NCBI RefSeq assembly: GCF_000143415.4
Contig: NW_003314272.1
Span: 2,629,728-2,693,727 of the forward strand
Direction: 5' to 3'
Length of the DNA stretch: 64,000 nt
Source of the DNA: Selaginella moellendorffii
Lineage: Eukaryota; Streptophyta; Lycopodiopsida; Selaginellales; Selaginellaceae
Below, piece after piece: positions 10,697 to 19,632 of the stretch. How positions within the stretch are numbered: position 1 is the stretch's first letter; each line of letters starts with the position of its first letter. A program made the translations under genes and the position numbers. The notes beneath the pieces are model-generated. The model worked only from the letters and a program-made list of their open reading frames with translations, was not told the origin of the DNA and did no database searches.

Positions 10697-11737
10697 GGTA
10701 AGAACTTGTACTTTCTGACTAGTTTAAATGACTGCAGGTGCCTTTGTATGAGAGGCCCAATAAGAATACCCAGCTGGCTGGTAGTGATGACTTTGAACTG
10801 GATCCAACAAGGTGCAGAGGCCATAAAAGATTTCTATCAAGAGCACGTTAAGGAACCTACTCGTGATTAATATCAGACACTCCTAATTAGTAATGTTTTC
10901 AGCTCTTGTCTATCAGGGATGACCTCTTCAAGACATTTCGAAAGCGTCTCAAAGGATCAGCAGAAGTAGGAGACGTTCGATTAACTGCAAAATCTTTGAG
11001 CAGGTTCCTTGAAGTTCCTTTTCCACTATTTGTGTTTTTCTTTATCTGTTCTCATATCTCTTCAGGATGTTGAAGGCATTTCCTGAGCAAACAAGTGGCA
11101 GTTGTCTTCCTAGCGATGGAACAGAGCACAAATGATGGAGATAATGATGAGCAGGTTTGGTTTAAAGTTGTGGCTGCTTCTTCACTATTCTCTGTTTGCA
11201 GATGCGAGGAGTTGACACATCCACTTTAAAGTCTTCTTGTTGGAGAACTTGCGAGGGCTGAAGCTAAAACTTGACATTGAAACATGCGTAAGCTTTTGCA
11301 GTTGATAAAGAAGATTACTTTTGCCTTTTGTGTTCCGCATGCTGGAATTAAATCAATTACTGCGAGCCAACTAGCTTAACTTTGCCATTTTGCCACGCCG
11401 AAGAGATATCGAGCTTGCGATGCTCACTTGACTACACGTCCCGGCACGTAAAGGCTGTTCCAGCTCCGAAAGTTACAACACCAGTGATTTACTTCACCGA
11501 CTTGACTGACTAGGTACCACGGAGAGAAAGATTGGCTTCCGTGGAAGATGGACAAGTTCCTCTCGTGGCCGAGGACAGTGCCAGTCCCAAGTCGCAGTAG
11601 CAGATCAGGCTCCAGAGCACCTTCTCCAAAGCCAACCAAAAGGCTTGAAAGTGCAGCTTGCGTGCTTCACAGAAACATATTCCGTTAGAAAAGCTACCAA
11701 AACTAGACGACCTCATAGTGCCGGGGTAAAACTTGAG
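10697..11737 (+). pseudogene. DGS1/NCA2-like gene fragment (left inverted arm)
   Basis: The plus strand encodes recognisable but broken pieces: LNWIQQGAEAIKDF, then SIRDDLFKTFRKRLKGSAEV with LTAKSLSRFLE, MLKAFPEQTSGS, then EELTHPL, GELARA and LELNQLLRAN. These follow the order expected in plant DGS1-type (NCA2 domain) mitochondrial outer-membrane proteins. Stops and frameshifts interrupt every block (for example after EELTHPL). The whole segment matches the reverse complement of 15359-16415. The family assignment comes from recalled motif order, not alignment. Confidence 0.55.
10697..11737. repeat. Left arm of a ~1.05-kb inverted duplication
   Basis: The segment pairs as an inverted repeat with 15359-16415, with small indels and scattered substitutions. 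The outer end begins near GTAAGAACTTGTACT and the inner end lies near 11,737. The spacer of about 3.6 kb contains the PD-(D/E)XK-like family copies. Confidence 0.8.
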
Positions 11738-11926
11738 GTACTCGAGCCCGGATCCTGAAAATAAGAGTCCACATACGAGAGTTAGATCCGGGCCTGGAAA
11801 CACTGATCGATGGCTGGCACCCAGGAGGGACAAGTATCTCACCACTCGGTTGGATCCCTTGGGCTGGAGATGCCGGCTGAAGGCCGTGGCGTATTCGACC
11901 ACGATGACCCGGCCGAGCGCTTGCAT
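11733..11926 (-). pseudogene. Fragment of the PD-(D/E)XK-like family
   Basis: The minus strand reads GRVIVV, LQPKGSNRVVRYLSL, GASHRSV and LKFYPG, matching the middle of the MITE-interrupted copy at 13669-14800. It is fused to unrelated sequence of the inverted arm at about 11,733, so the longer open frame that spans both parts (to 11,510) is chimeric and not a gene. Confidence 0.6.
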
Positions 11927-12005
11927 TACCTGCCTGGGCGCTGCCTTCTCATTCTTACGTAAACCCTAGTAGCACGAAACAAGAAAGGCTCGGCCTTTCC
12001 TCTTC

Positions 12006-12701
12006 CTAGAGCATTTGCTCGTGAAACGCGCGTTGAACAAGGTAGAGGTCGATGTGATACACGGCTTGAGCTTGGGGAGGGACAGGTTGATTGCCAAAGA
12101 TCCAATTTGCGGGAATACGTACTTGATACGGTGGCATTCCTTGAGCTGTGCAGGGCTGATCTCCAGCATCAAAGCCCACGATCCTCTGCGTATCAAATTG
12201 GTGCTCCCACATCGAATCCAGGGAAGAACGGAGCAGCAAGTAGTAGTCTGGTCCAAAGGAATAGCAGGCCCGGCGCACGATAGCAGCATTGGGGTGAGCG
12301 CATGAGTACACGCAACACACCATGCGATCCGGGCCATTACCCCAGAACTTCAGCGCGATCACAAACCGGCATGATGGCAACGCGAAATACTCCTCGCATT
12401 TGCAGAAAACAAGCGCGATCACAAATGGCACAACGGCAACTTGAAATCTTCTGCACCTGCGGAGAACGCCCTGAAGCGACTGACTTGTGGCAACTTCCAC
12501 AAAGCCAGATGGTGCATCAACAGTACCATCTGGCTGCTGCGTGCGGATCGTGACGTCGGGCTCCCTCCTCACGTTTGGTGCAATGTTGATGGTATCCCCT
12601 CCATGAGCTCGTATGCGTGCTGCTCCGTGAGTCAGGCATCCTATCACTGCTTGCGCTATCAGCTGGTGGTCTAGATAAGGCATCAGAAAGAGAAAGGGCA
12701 A
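12006..12701 (-). CDS. Uncharacterised protein, possible PD-(D/E)XK (Uma2-like) fold
   Basis: An open frame of 231 residues. EPDVTI (about residue 47) and GFVEVATSQSL (about residue 66) have the spacing of the D and E strands in Uma2-type PD-(D/E)XK nucleases, but the third motif Lys is not evident, so nuclease activity is only a hypothesis. Downstream blocks CRFVIALKFWGNGPDRM, SFG, CTAQGMPPYQVRIPA and IDLYLVQRAFHEQ recur in the neighbouring copy at 13669-14800 and define a family. A ~60-bp imperfect internal duplication around 12,335-12,460 repeats the FVIAL strand, which probably alters the fold. The true 5' end is uncertain; the first Met of the frame was used. It may be a pseudogene. Confidence 0.5.
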   Translation of the reverse strand: MPFLFLMPYLDHQLIAQAVIGCLTHGAARIRAHGGDTINIAPNVRREPDVTIRTQQPDGTVDAPSGFVEVATSQSLQGVLRRCRRFQVAVVPFVIALVFCKCEEYFALPSCRFVIALKFWGNGPDRMVCCVYSCAHPNAAIVRRACYSFGPDYYLLLRSSLDSMWEHQFDTQRIVGFDAGDQPCTAQGMPPYQVRIPANWIFGNQPVPPQAQAVYHIDLYLVQRAFHEQML

Positions 12702-13151
12702 GGAGAATGCAGAGATACGCGACGATCAAGAAGACACACTAGCTTCCATAGCTGGAGCGTGAAGGAAGCGAGCCCCAATTACATTCTGCCATCTGTAAAG
12801 TACCGTGAAAGACCAAGTCAAGAAGGGTCAAAACTTTTTCCCGCCACGATCGCTAGGGCTAAGAGATTGTAGATTCGCTGCTGCTGCATTTTTTGTCCAA
12901 CGCAGTAAGTAAAGATCTCTGTTAGAACTGGAGAAAGTGAGCGATACTTAGTTTCTTCGCGATTGCTGAGAGAACATCTGAGAATTCGATTCATGGTCTT
13001 CGCCTTTGAAGGATCTGCAATGATTAAGCTCAGTGATTTCACAATTCCGACTACACTTCGAGGTTCTTGAAAGGTGCGGCACTTCATCACAACAGTTACC
13101 AGGGCTGGGGTCGTTCTTCCATCAAACAGAGCAAGCAAGGAGCGATTCGCA
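12702..13151. other. Duplicated 5' flank of the O-methyltransferase fragment
   Basis: No gene is supported. Blocks here (GAGAATTCGATTCATGG and the last ~100 bp before 13152) recur in the same order at about 14,905-15,126 upstream of the other O-methyltransferase start. A minus-strand open frame through this block (12818-13138) has no recognisable domain. Confidence 0.5.
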
Positions 13152-13262
13152 ATGGCAAGGAGCGAGCAAATGGAAGCGTACAGTCAGTTCTGGAGCCTCA
13201 CACTGGGATTTGCAGCGCACAGTGAAGCTCGACATCGTCAACAGATATCCTGTCCAAGTTCT
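13152..13262 (+). pseudogene. O-methyltransferase N-terminal fragment, copy 1
   Basis: Begins MARSEQMEAYSQFWSLTLGF, identical over this stretch to the copy at 15127. A deletion of about 17-18 bp after GFAA then shifts the frame, so the KLDIFNIVSKF segment is lost. At about 13,263 the sequence joins directly to a minus-strand fragment of the PD-(D/E)XK-like family. It is clearly non-functional. Confidence 0.65.
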
Positions 13263-13638
13263 TCTCCAGAAGCCCAAGGTCTCCTCCCCCGACAGTGGCA
13301 AGCTTAATCTGATAACTCGGGATGCCAATTCTGTCACACATCTCTCCACCAAGTGCCACACCAGTCACTGGGATCTCCCGCTCCGCCAAGAAAGCCAGAG
13401 TCTCCGGCACCTCCTCTCCAAAAGACACAGCGTTAGCACTCGTAGCCACGGCACCACCATCACCGCCACCACCGCCGACGATCTCGTACACCACGGCCGC
13501 AGATGTATGAGCTCGGGACAAACGAGATAATGTCGGCTGCGAGATTGCCGAGAACGATATATATCCATTCAAGAAAACATTCAAGATATCTACTGTGTGA
13601 TTTAGATATCTCAATTTCATTTCAAGGAAAGCTAGCAA
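13198..13638 (-). pseudogene. PD-(D/E)XK-like family fragment fused to O-methyltransferase sequence
   Basis: The family part covers about 13,500-13,264 and reads VVYEIVGGGGGDGG, NAVSFG, ETLAFLAEREIPVTGVALGG and GIPSYQIKLA. It is closely similar to the corresponding part of 13669-14800. The open frame continues into antisense O-methyltransferase sequence at its 3' end and into non-homologous sequence at its 5' end, so the frame as a whole is accidental. Confidence 0.6.
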
Positions 13639-13668
13639 GCCAAACCAAAACTAGACGAAGAACCAGTT

Positions 13669-14800
13669 TCACAGACAACGGCATCCGTATGCAGCCTGGA
13701 TAATGTAGAGATCCAATATCAGGTTGTCTCCCTTGTCCCGGATCTCTGGAAGCCCAAGGTCTCCTCCCTCAAGAACTTTCGCAGCGGCAAGTTTAATCTG
13801 GTAACTCGGGATGCCAATTCTGTCACACCTCTCTCCACCGAGTCCCACACCAGTCACTGGGATCTCCCGCTCCGCCAGGAAAGCCAGAGTCTCCGGGAAC
13901 AGCGCCTCATCTCCAAAGGACACAGCGCTAGCACTTGTAACCATGGCACCACCCTCGCCGCCACCACTGCCGACGATCTCGTAGACCACGGCCACCATCC
14001 GGTTGCCCGGCCCGGGGTAGAACTTCAGCACCAAGAGGTACTGGAGCTTTGAGCCCGGCTCCTGAATGTAAGAGTCCACATACGAGAGAAGCTCCGGCAA
14101 GGTCTGGTACTCTCCGACGCTCACAAAGATCCGGGGCGGCCATGGAATCACAGATCGATGGCTGGCACCCAGGGACAAGTATCTCACCACTCGGTTGGAT
14201 CCCTTGGGCTGGAATGGCCAGGGGATGCCAACGGCCGGCTGGAGCGCAATGCTAACCTGTGACATGACTATGGCGTACCTCAGATTGGTGTACCCAGCGT
14301 CCACCACGATGACCCGGCCGTGGCGGAAGATACACTTGGAGAAGAGCTTGCATACTTGCATCCGAACATTCGAACGCAACCGGATTCGAACGGGTATCGA
14401 ACGTTTAATACCCGTTTAGCTTTTTTTTGAACGGGTATAATGGTTTTCAGTTTTTTTCGAACCCTGATTTTACGGTTTTTTTCGAACATGAACCCTAATC
14501 CTAAGTAAAAGAAAGCATATTCTTTAGGGTTTTTAAAAATATTCTTGGTGTTTAAACGCCGTTTTAAACGCCGTATTATACGCGCGTTTTAAACGGCGTT
14601 TTTTATTAATCGTACCCGTTCGAATGCAAGTATGAGAGCTTGTAGCGCTCGCAATACCTGTCAAATTTGTCCATGCTCCAGTTGGTGCCGAGTGTAAGCT
14701 CTGGGCGCTTGTTGAAGGCCTCCCAGTCGAGATCGTCGCGGTACTGCGCCTTGTACTCGAGTGCCGCCACTGCCCGCATTAGCTTGTCCATGAAAGTCAT
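13669..14800 (-). pseudogene. PD-(D/E)XK-like family gene split by a MITE
   Basis: The 5' part (14800-14635) starts MTFMDKLMRAVAALEYKAQY and runs to ERYKL. The 3' part (14342-13669) resumes with FSKCIFRHGRVIVVDAGY. Both are in the same frame across the 284-bp insertion plus its 8-bp duplication; without the insert the frame is 279 codons plus stop. Shared family blocks are IFVSVGEYQTLP, LLVLKFYPGPGNRMV, VSFG, GIPSYQIKLA and LDLYIIQAA. Where the sister at 12006-12701 has FVEVA this copy has FVSVG, losing the putative acidic catalytic residue. The Gly-rich GSGGGEGG stretch is a loop expansion. The function is unknown. As it stands the gene is interrupted. Confidence 0.65.
14351..14634. mobile_element. 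284-bp hAT-type MITE
   Basis: The left end CATACTTGCAT-C-CGAAC and right end GTTCGAATGCAAGTATG are terminal inverted repeats; a further CGAACGGGTA / TACCCGTTCG pair lies just inside. The perfect 8-bp duplications AGAGCTTG at 14343-14350 and 14635-14642 are the size made by hAT transposases. The interior is non-coding and holds AAACGCCG/CGGCGTTT palindromes around 14,555-14,600. It is non-autonomous. Its sequence family is not one I recognise. Confidence 0.85.
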
Positions 14801-15126
14801 CTTTGCTATAAACCCTAAACACGGACTAGGGTTTATAACGCATTCTTGAGAGCGGCAACGCGATCCAGGCCAGATGCGGGCTGTCGCCGGGCGCTGATCA
14901 GAGGATGAGAATTCGATTCATGGTTTCGAGAGAGGTCCTCACGCTGAGATTTCGTGAACCAAGAGACTATGCTACAAATGTTTGAGGTTCTTGGAAGGTG
15001 CGACCGCAGCTCCGCGACAAGTTCCTGCTGTTCAAAAGAAGAGATCATGTCGACACTGCATCACCTATAAGAAACGAGGGTGGGGTCGTTCTTCCATCAG
15101 ACAGAGCAACCAAGCAGCGATTCGCA

Positions 15127-15360
15127 ATGGCGAGGAGCGAGCAAATGGAAGCATATAGTCAGTTCTGGAGCCTCACACTGGGATTTGCAGCGCCCTTCGC
15201 TCGCAAGGCCGCAGTCAAGCTCGACATCTTCAACATCGTGTCCAAGTTCTCGTCGGAGCAAGGAGCCACTCTGGACGAGACCATCCAGGAGCTACGGATC
15301 AAGCACGATGCAGATAGCATCCAGGCCGAGAGGCTGTTCCGACTCCTCAGGTTTCTCGCT
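15127..15360 (+). pseudogene. O-methyltransferase N-terminal fragment, copy 2
   Basis: Starts MARSEQMEAYSQFWSLTLGF and continues with AAVKLDIFNIVSKF, TLDETIQELRIKH and AERLFRLLRFLAQ. This is the dimerisation domain found at the N-terminus of plant small-molecule (COMT-type) O-methyltransferases. The match ends at about 15,360, where the inverted arm begins; the SAM-binding catalytic domain is absent. The open frame itself runs a further 11 codons to 15,393. Confidence 0.7.
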
Positions 15361-16415
15361 CAAGTTTCACCTCGGCACTACGAGGTCGTCTAGTTTTGGT
15401 AGCTTTTCTAACAGAATATGTTTCTGTGAAGCACGCAAGCTGCACTCTCAAGCCTTTTGGTTGGCTTTGGAGAAGGTGCTCTGGAGCCTGATCTGCTACT
15501 GCGACTTGGGACTGGCACTGTCCTCGGCCACGAGAGGAACTTGTCCATCTTCCACTGAAGCCAATCTTGCTCTCCGTGGTACCTAGTCAGTCACGTCGGT
15601 GAAGTAAATTACTGGTGTTGTAACTTTCGGAGCTGGAACGGCCTTGACGTGCCGGGACGTGTAGTCAAGTGAGCATCGCAAGCTCGATATCTCTTCGGTA
15701 GTGAACCTCGTGGCAAAATGGCAAAGTTAATCTCGTTGGCTCGCAGTAATTGATTTAATTCCAGCGTTGCACTGCGGAACACAAAAGGCAAACGTAATCT
15801 TCTTTATCAACTGCAAAAGCTTACGCACGTTTCAATGTCAAGTTTTAGCTTCAGCCCTCGCAAGTTCTCCAACAACAAGACTTTAAAGTGGATGTGTCAA
15901 CTCCTCGTATCTGCAAACAGAGAACAGTGAAGAAGCAGCCACAACTTTAAACCAGACCTGCTCATCATTATCTCCATCATTTGCGCTCTGTTCCATCGCT
16001 AGGAAGAGGACTACCACTTGTTTGCTCAGGAAATGCCTTCAACATCCTGAAGAGACGTGAGAACAGATAAAGAAAAACACAAATAGTGGAAAAAGTAACT
16101 TCAAGGAACCTGCTCAAAGATTCTGCAGTTAATCGAACGTCTCCTACTTCAGCTGATCCTTGGAGATGCTTTTGAAATGTCTTGACGAGGTCATCCCTGA
16201 TAGACAAGAGCTGAAAACGTTAGTGTCTGATATTAATCACGAGCAAAATTTACCACTTCCTCAACGTGCTCTTGGTAGAAATCTTTTATGGCCTCTGCAC
16301 CTTGTTGGATCCAGTTCAAAGTCGTCACTACCAGCTAGCTGGGTATTCTTATTGGGCCTCTCATACAAAGGCAACTGCAATCACTTAAGCTAGTCAGGAA
16401 GTACAAGTTCTTACA
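15359..16415. repeat. Right arm of the ~1.05-kb inverted duplication
   Basis: Reverse-complement counterpart of 10697-11737. At the inner junction the left arm joins a PD-(D/E)XK-like fragment, whereas the right arm joins the O-methyltransferase fragment, so the breakpoint is defined on both sides. Confidence 0.8.
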
Positions 16416-17368
16416 TGCACTCATTTGATGTTGCTGAGATTTGCACCTAAGCACCAAACGACCCATCTCAATTTCTTCGTCCATCCAATCTCGTTTGGAC
16501 ATGATTTCTTTCGGTACTTAAGCGACATACAGCCGGGCCTTCACGTCATAGTAAACATTCTATACACGAAAAACTAATTAAACCATGGATTGATTAGCAC
16601 GACTCTACTTACAGGAGGTAAAGCGTAATTTCTTTCGAGTTGCATCGTAGACACTTGTCGAAGCAGCACACAGAACTTGCCTTCCTACTCCTAGGTACAC
16701 CTGATCAGAAATGCAGGAAACATGAAAGAGAACTTTTCTTGACAGAGTGCAATACCTGAGTCAGCAGTACTGCAAGCTGCTCCTGAATGATTCTAAGCAT
16801 CGTTATGCTCTCGGTAATTCGACACGACGCATCATACACCAGCTTTTGAGTCGCAGAGCTTTCGGAGATTAAGGCACGAATCATGCAGGCCAAGCCTTCC
16901 ACAAAGGCGTGAGGACCTCTCTCCAGACCATGAATCGAATTCTCATCATGTCAGCTCCCTGTGACAAAATTCCTATTGACCGCAGGAACATAAAGAAGAA
17001 AAACAAGGAGCAAACCTGACATTTCGATCAATGATCGATGCTCACGAAGCCCCAAACGTCTCAAGAAAGATGGAAGAGAGCTCCATGGCCAGATTGCCAT
17101 GGCAGGAGATTGTAGATGCCACAGCTACGGGGATTGTGGCAATTTGGCAACGGCAAATTGCTTGCGGGCTCTCTTGAATGCCAATGCCCGCTAGACTGCC
17201 GCATATTCTTGGAATCAAGAGCCATTTACATTCTTCGAGTCTTTTGGAGAAGCCATCTACCAGGTAGAAATAAAAGCCTTTCTCTTGACTGATTTTACTT
17301 CCATCGCAAAATGCCGCTTTCTTACAATCAATTACATTACGGCTATGTTTCAATTGTTGTCTCGCCAT
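15690..17368 (-). pseudogene. DGS1/NCA2-like pseudogene, longer copy
   Basis: Blocks on the minus strand, in N-to-C order: ELSSIFLETFG (about 17,060); ERGPHAFVEGLACM followed by TQKLVYDASCRITESITML and QLAVLLTQV (about 16,925-16,730); LNWIQQGAEAIKDFYQEHVEE; SIRDDLVKTFQKHLQGSAEV with LTAESLSRFLE; MLKAFPEQTSGS; and LELNQLLRANEINFAIL (about 15,770). The order suits plant DGS1-type NCA2-domain proteins of the mitochondrial outer membrane. In-frame stops, for example after FARD near 16,236, and missing links between blocks argue against function. It contains N-terminal blocks that the left arm lacks, so the left arm is probably the derived copy. Confidence 0.6.
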
Positions 17369-17587
17369 CTTAGCTCGGGCCAGCCTATTCCATTCGCAAC
17401 ATAGAAAGGATTCTATCGCTATAACATTAGATTTGGGCCAGATTTTGATGTTAAGTTCCTATACACTTTGAGATCATTGTTTCATCAATACTTCGACAAT
17501 GTTATGAATGTGATTTTCAAAGTTTTAATTTCGACAAGGATAATACTTGTTAATCAATGTTTAATTGCCTCAGTGAAAGGATCTGCT

Positions 17588-17983
17588 TCACCTGGAACAT
17601 AGCTCTGGGGGCATATTCCAGCACTGGGAATCTTGCCTGGGCCGGAATCTCACGCTTCCGAATCCACATGATTCCAGCAATTTTTTCCATCCAGCTTTCG
17701 TTCTCTGGTACCGCTGGCTCCCCGACAGGAACATCATATCAAGCTGCAAGTGTAACTCCTTGCCTTCGTCCATGACCATTGGATGTGCTGCCACATAGTC
17801 CTGAGGTTCCATTCCATGAGCTTCCACAAATGCACTAGAGTCGCCCGGCCGCTTGATGGCAGCATCTACATGTTGCCACAAGAGCTGAGTGACTTCAGAC
17901 ATGCAGAAGGAGAGAATGCCAGAAGTCAACGGCCTACGGTCAACAGAAGCTAGTTGTTTTATAAACTCAAACTCTTTTAACAA
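17588..17983 (-). pseudogene. O-methyltransferase fragment with internal deletion
   Basis: The minus strand reads SEVTQLLWQHVDAAIKRPGD, SSAFVEAHGMEPQDYVAAHP and then directly KELHLQLDMMFLSGS and RTKAGWKKLLESCGF. The first half is the mid-region and the second half is the C-terminal end of a plant O-methyltransferase. The SAM-binding motifs and catalytic His normally between them are missing. The open frame itself is uninterrupted, but the product would be inactive. Confidence 0.65.
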
Positions 17984-17999
17984 TGTATATTAAAATAAT

Positions 18000-18925
18000 A
18001 TTAGATTTTTTTTGCTTCCATTTTGAATATTGATTTTGGCATTGGGATCCTAGATGCTCTAAGATTATTCTTATTTCATTTTGTACTCCTGCCCCTTCGC
18101 TCCTTAGGCTGTACATTTAAAAATTGTTCCATACTCTTGTCTTTTGTTCCTTGAGTTGTATGTTTGAGAATATTTTATGCTTTAGTTCCTTTAGTTCTTC
18201 ACTCTTTGCTTGTATATTCAAAAAGTTTATAGTTCAGTACTTTTATTCAGTGGCCCAAGATTTTGAAACTTGAGTTCCATTATATTACATATATCCAAAG
18301 GTTTAAGTTTTGCTCTATGGTTATCCTAGGTGAAAACCATATATGCTACATTTGATATTAAAGGATAAATCTTAACAAATACTATTAAATGAGATGTGGT
18401 AACTAATTTCATTACATACACAAAGATGAAGATGATGATCTAAATGGGTATATATTTGATTACTATGGCTTTGCATATGTCCTTTAGGTATGAATTTTAG
18501 TAATTTTTTTCTTACTATATTGTGTGAGCTTTCACTTGGGCTCATAAGATGGATTTGAGATATATTATTTGCACAAGTTTACATTTGGACATGTGAGTGC
18601 ACATTAGCAACTTAAGGTTACACTTCAGTTAATAGGATTATTATTGGCCTATTGGTGGTTACCATAAACGATTCTATGTTACTATGGATAAAAAGTAAGC
18701 CTTGCTATAAGTGGCAAATATGTTGGTATATAGTTGTTTAGCATGACATTAGTGGATCCTTCTTAGACATGATTATGAGTGGATCAATTAAGATTATAAG
18801 GATTAGTCTATTAGTTCAAGTAATCATTGCCGTACTCTCTCATAAACTTAAGCAAGCTTGAAGTCTAATCAAGTTGAAACTGGAAAAAGAGTTATTAAGG
18901 ACGAAGGAACAAATATGTAAATCAT
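18000..18925. other. AT-rich intergenic DNA with a diffuse repeat
   Basis: No gene. From about 18,050 to 18,350 there are loose ~55-bp units with words such as TTGTTCCATACTCTTG and a CAGTGGCC-AAG-TT-TGAAAC stretch. These resemble 61,110-61,440 in the same orientation, suggesting one old repeat family. Confidence 0.35.
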
Positions 18926-18929
18926 TTTT

Positions 18930-19330
18930 TTTTATTCAAAAGATGATTAGCAACAAGAAGTGATCTCATTGCTTCATGGCAAACTTCAAGGATATATTTC
19001 TGTTGTGCTACTCTAATTTTGTACATTTCCATAAACCATTTACACTTATCTTTTTAAATACCAACTTATCCATAACTAGCTCTGGGAACATTAAAAGGAC
19101 TCTACTACTTAGTTTGCCATGGCTTCCTTTTCTATAAACTTTCTAACTGTTATATAGTCTAACATAGGCAATTCTATATTTTAGACTCTTTATGGCACTA
19201 TAGTTAATAATAGTAACACTTTTGAGCACCCACTTGATTCTCCATTTTTGACTTACATAACCACTCTTGGCTATACTCACATGATTTTCACCTTTTATTA
19301 TATAGTGATTTATAATAGAATAATTATGAA
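18930..19330. repeat. Decayed copy of the LARD internal domain
   Basis: Aligns by eye with 26,090-26,430 and 41,070-41,400: CATGGCAA-CTTCAAG, AACCATTTACACTT, ATATAGTCTAACAT, ATTTTAGACTCT-ATGGCA and CCCACTTGATTCTCCA occur in order. Most differences are C to T or G to A relative to the young copies. Confidence 0.6.
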
Positions 19331-19632
19331 GTGGAACCTAAACCCTTTATATGCTACAAACGACATGTCCAAGGATAATGGAGTGGAACCCAAGTTTAAT
19401 GGCTTTAAGCCACTAAATGAAAGTAAGGAGCTAAACTCCCAAATTTGTAACTGAGGAGCAAAAGAACCAAAGTATGGAGTGATTCATGAGGGTTTAGCCA
19501 AAAGTGAATGGACAGGAGCATGGAGTAATGTAGGAATAGTTTTAAAGCATTTAACATCCCAATGTTAAGATTAACACATAAAATAGAGCAAAATAGAGTG
19601 TAAATAATGAGTTCCATTCAATTTTTTCCCAC

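Noticed and set aside
11510..11926. 138-codon minus-strand frame as a single gene
   Set aside because: The first half is a PD-(D/E)XK-like fragment and the second half is inverted-arm sequence that occurs elsewhere without it; it is a chimera.
12818..13138. 106-codon minus-strand frame
   Set aside because: It overlaps a duplicated promoter-like block and lacks any recognisable motif.
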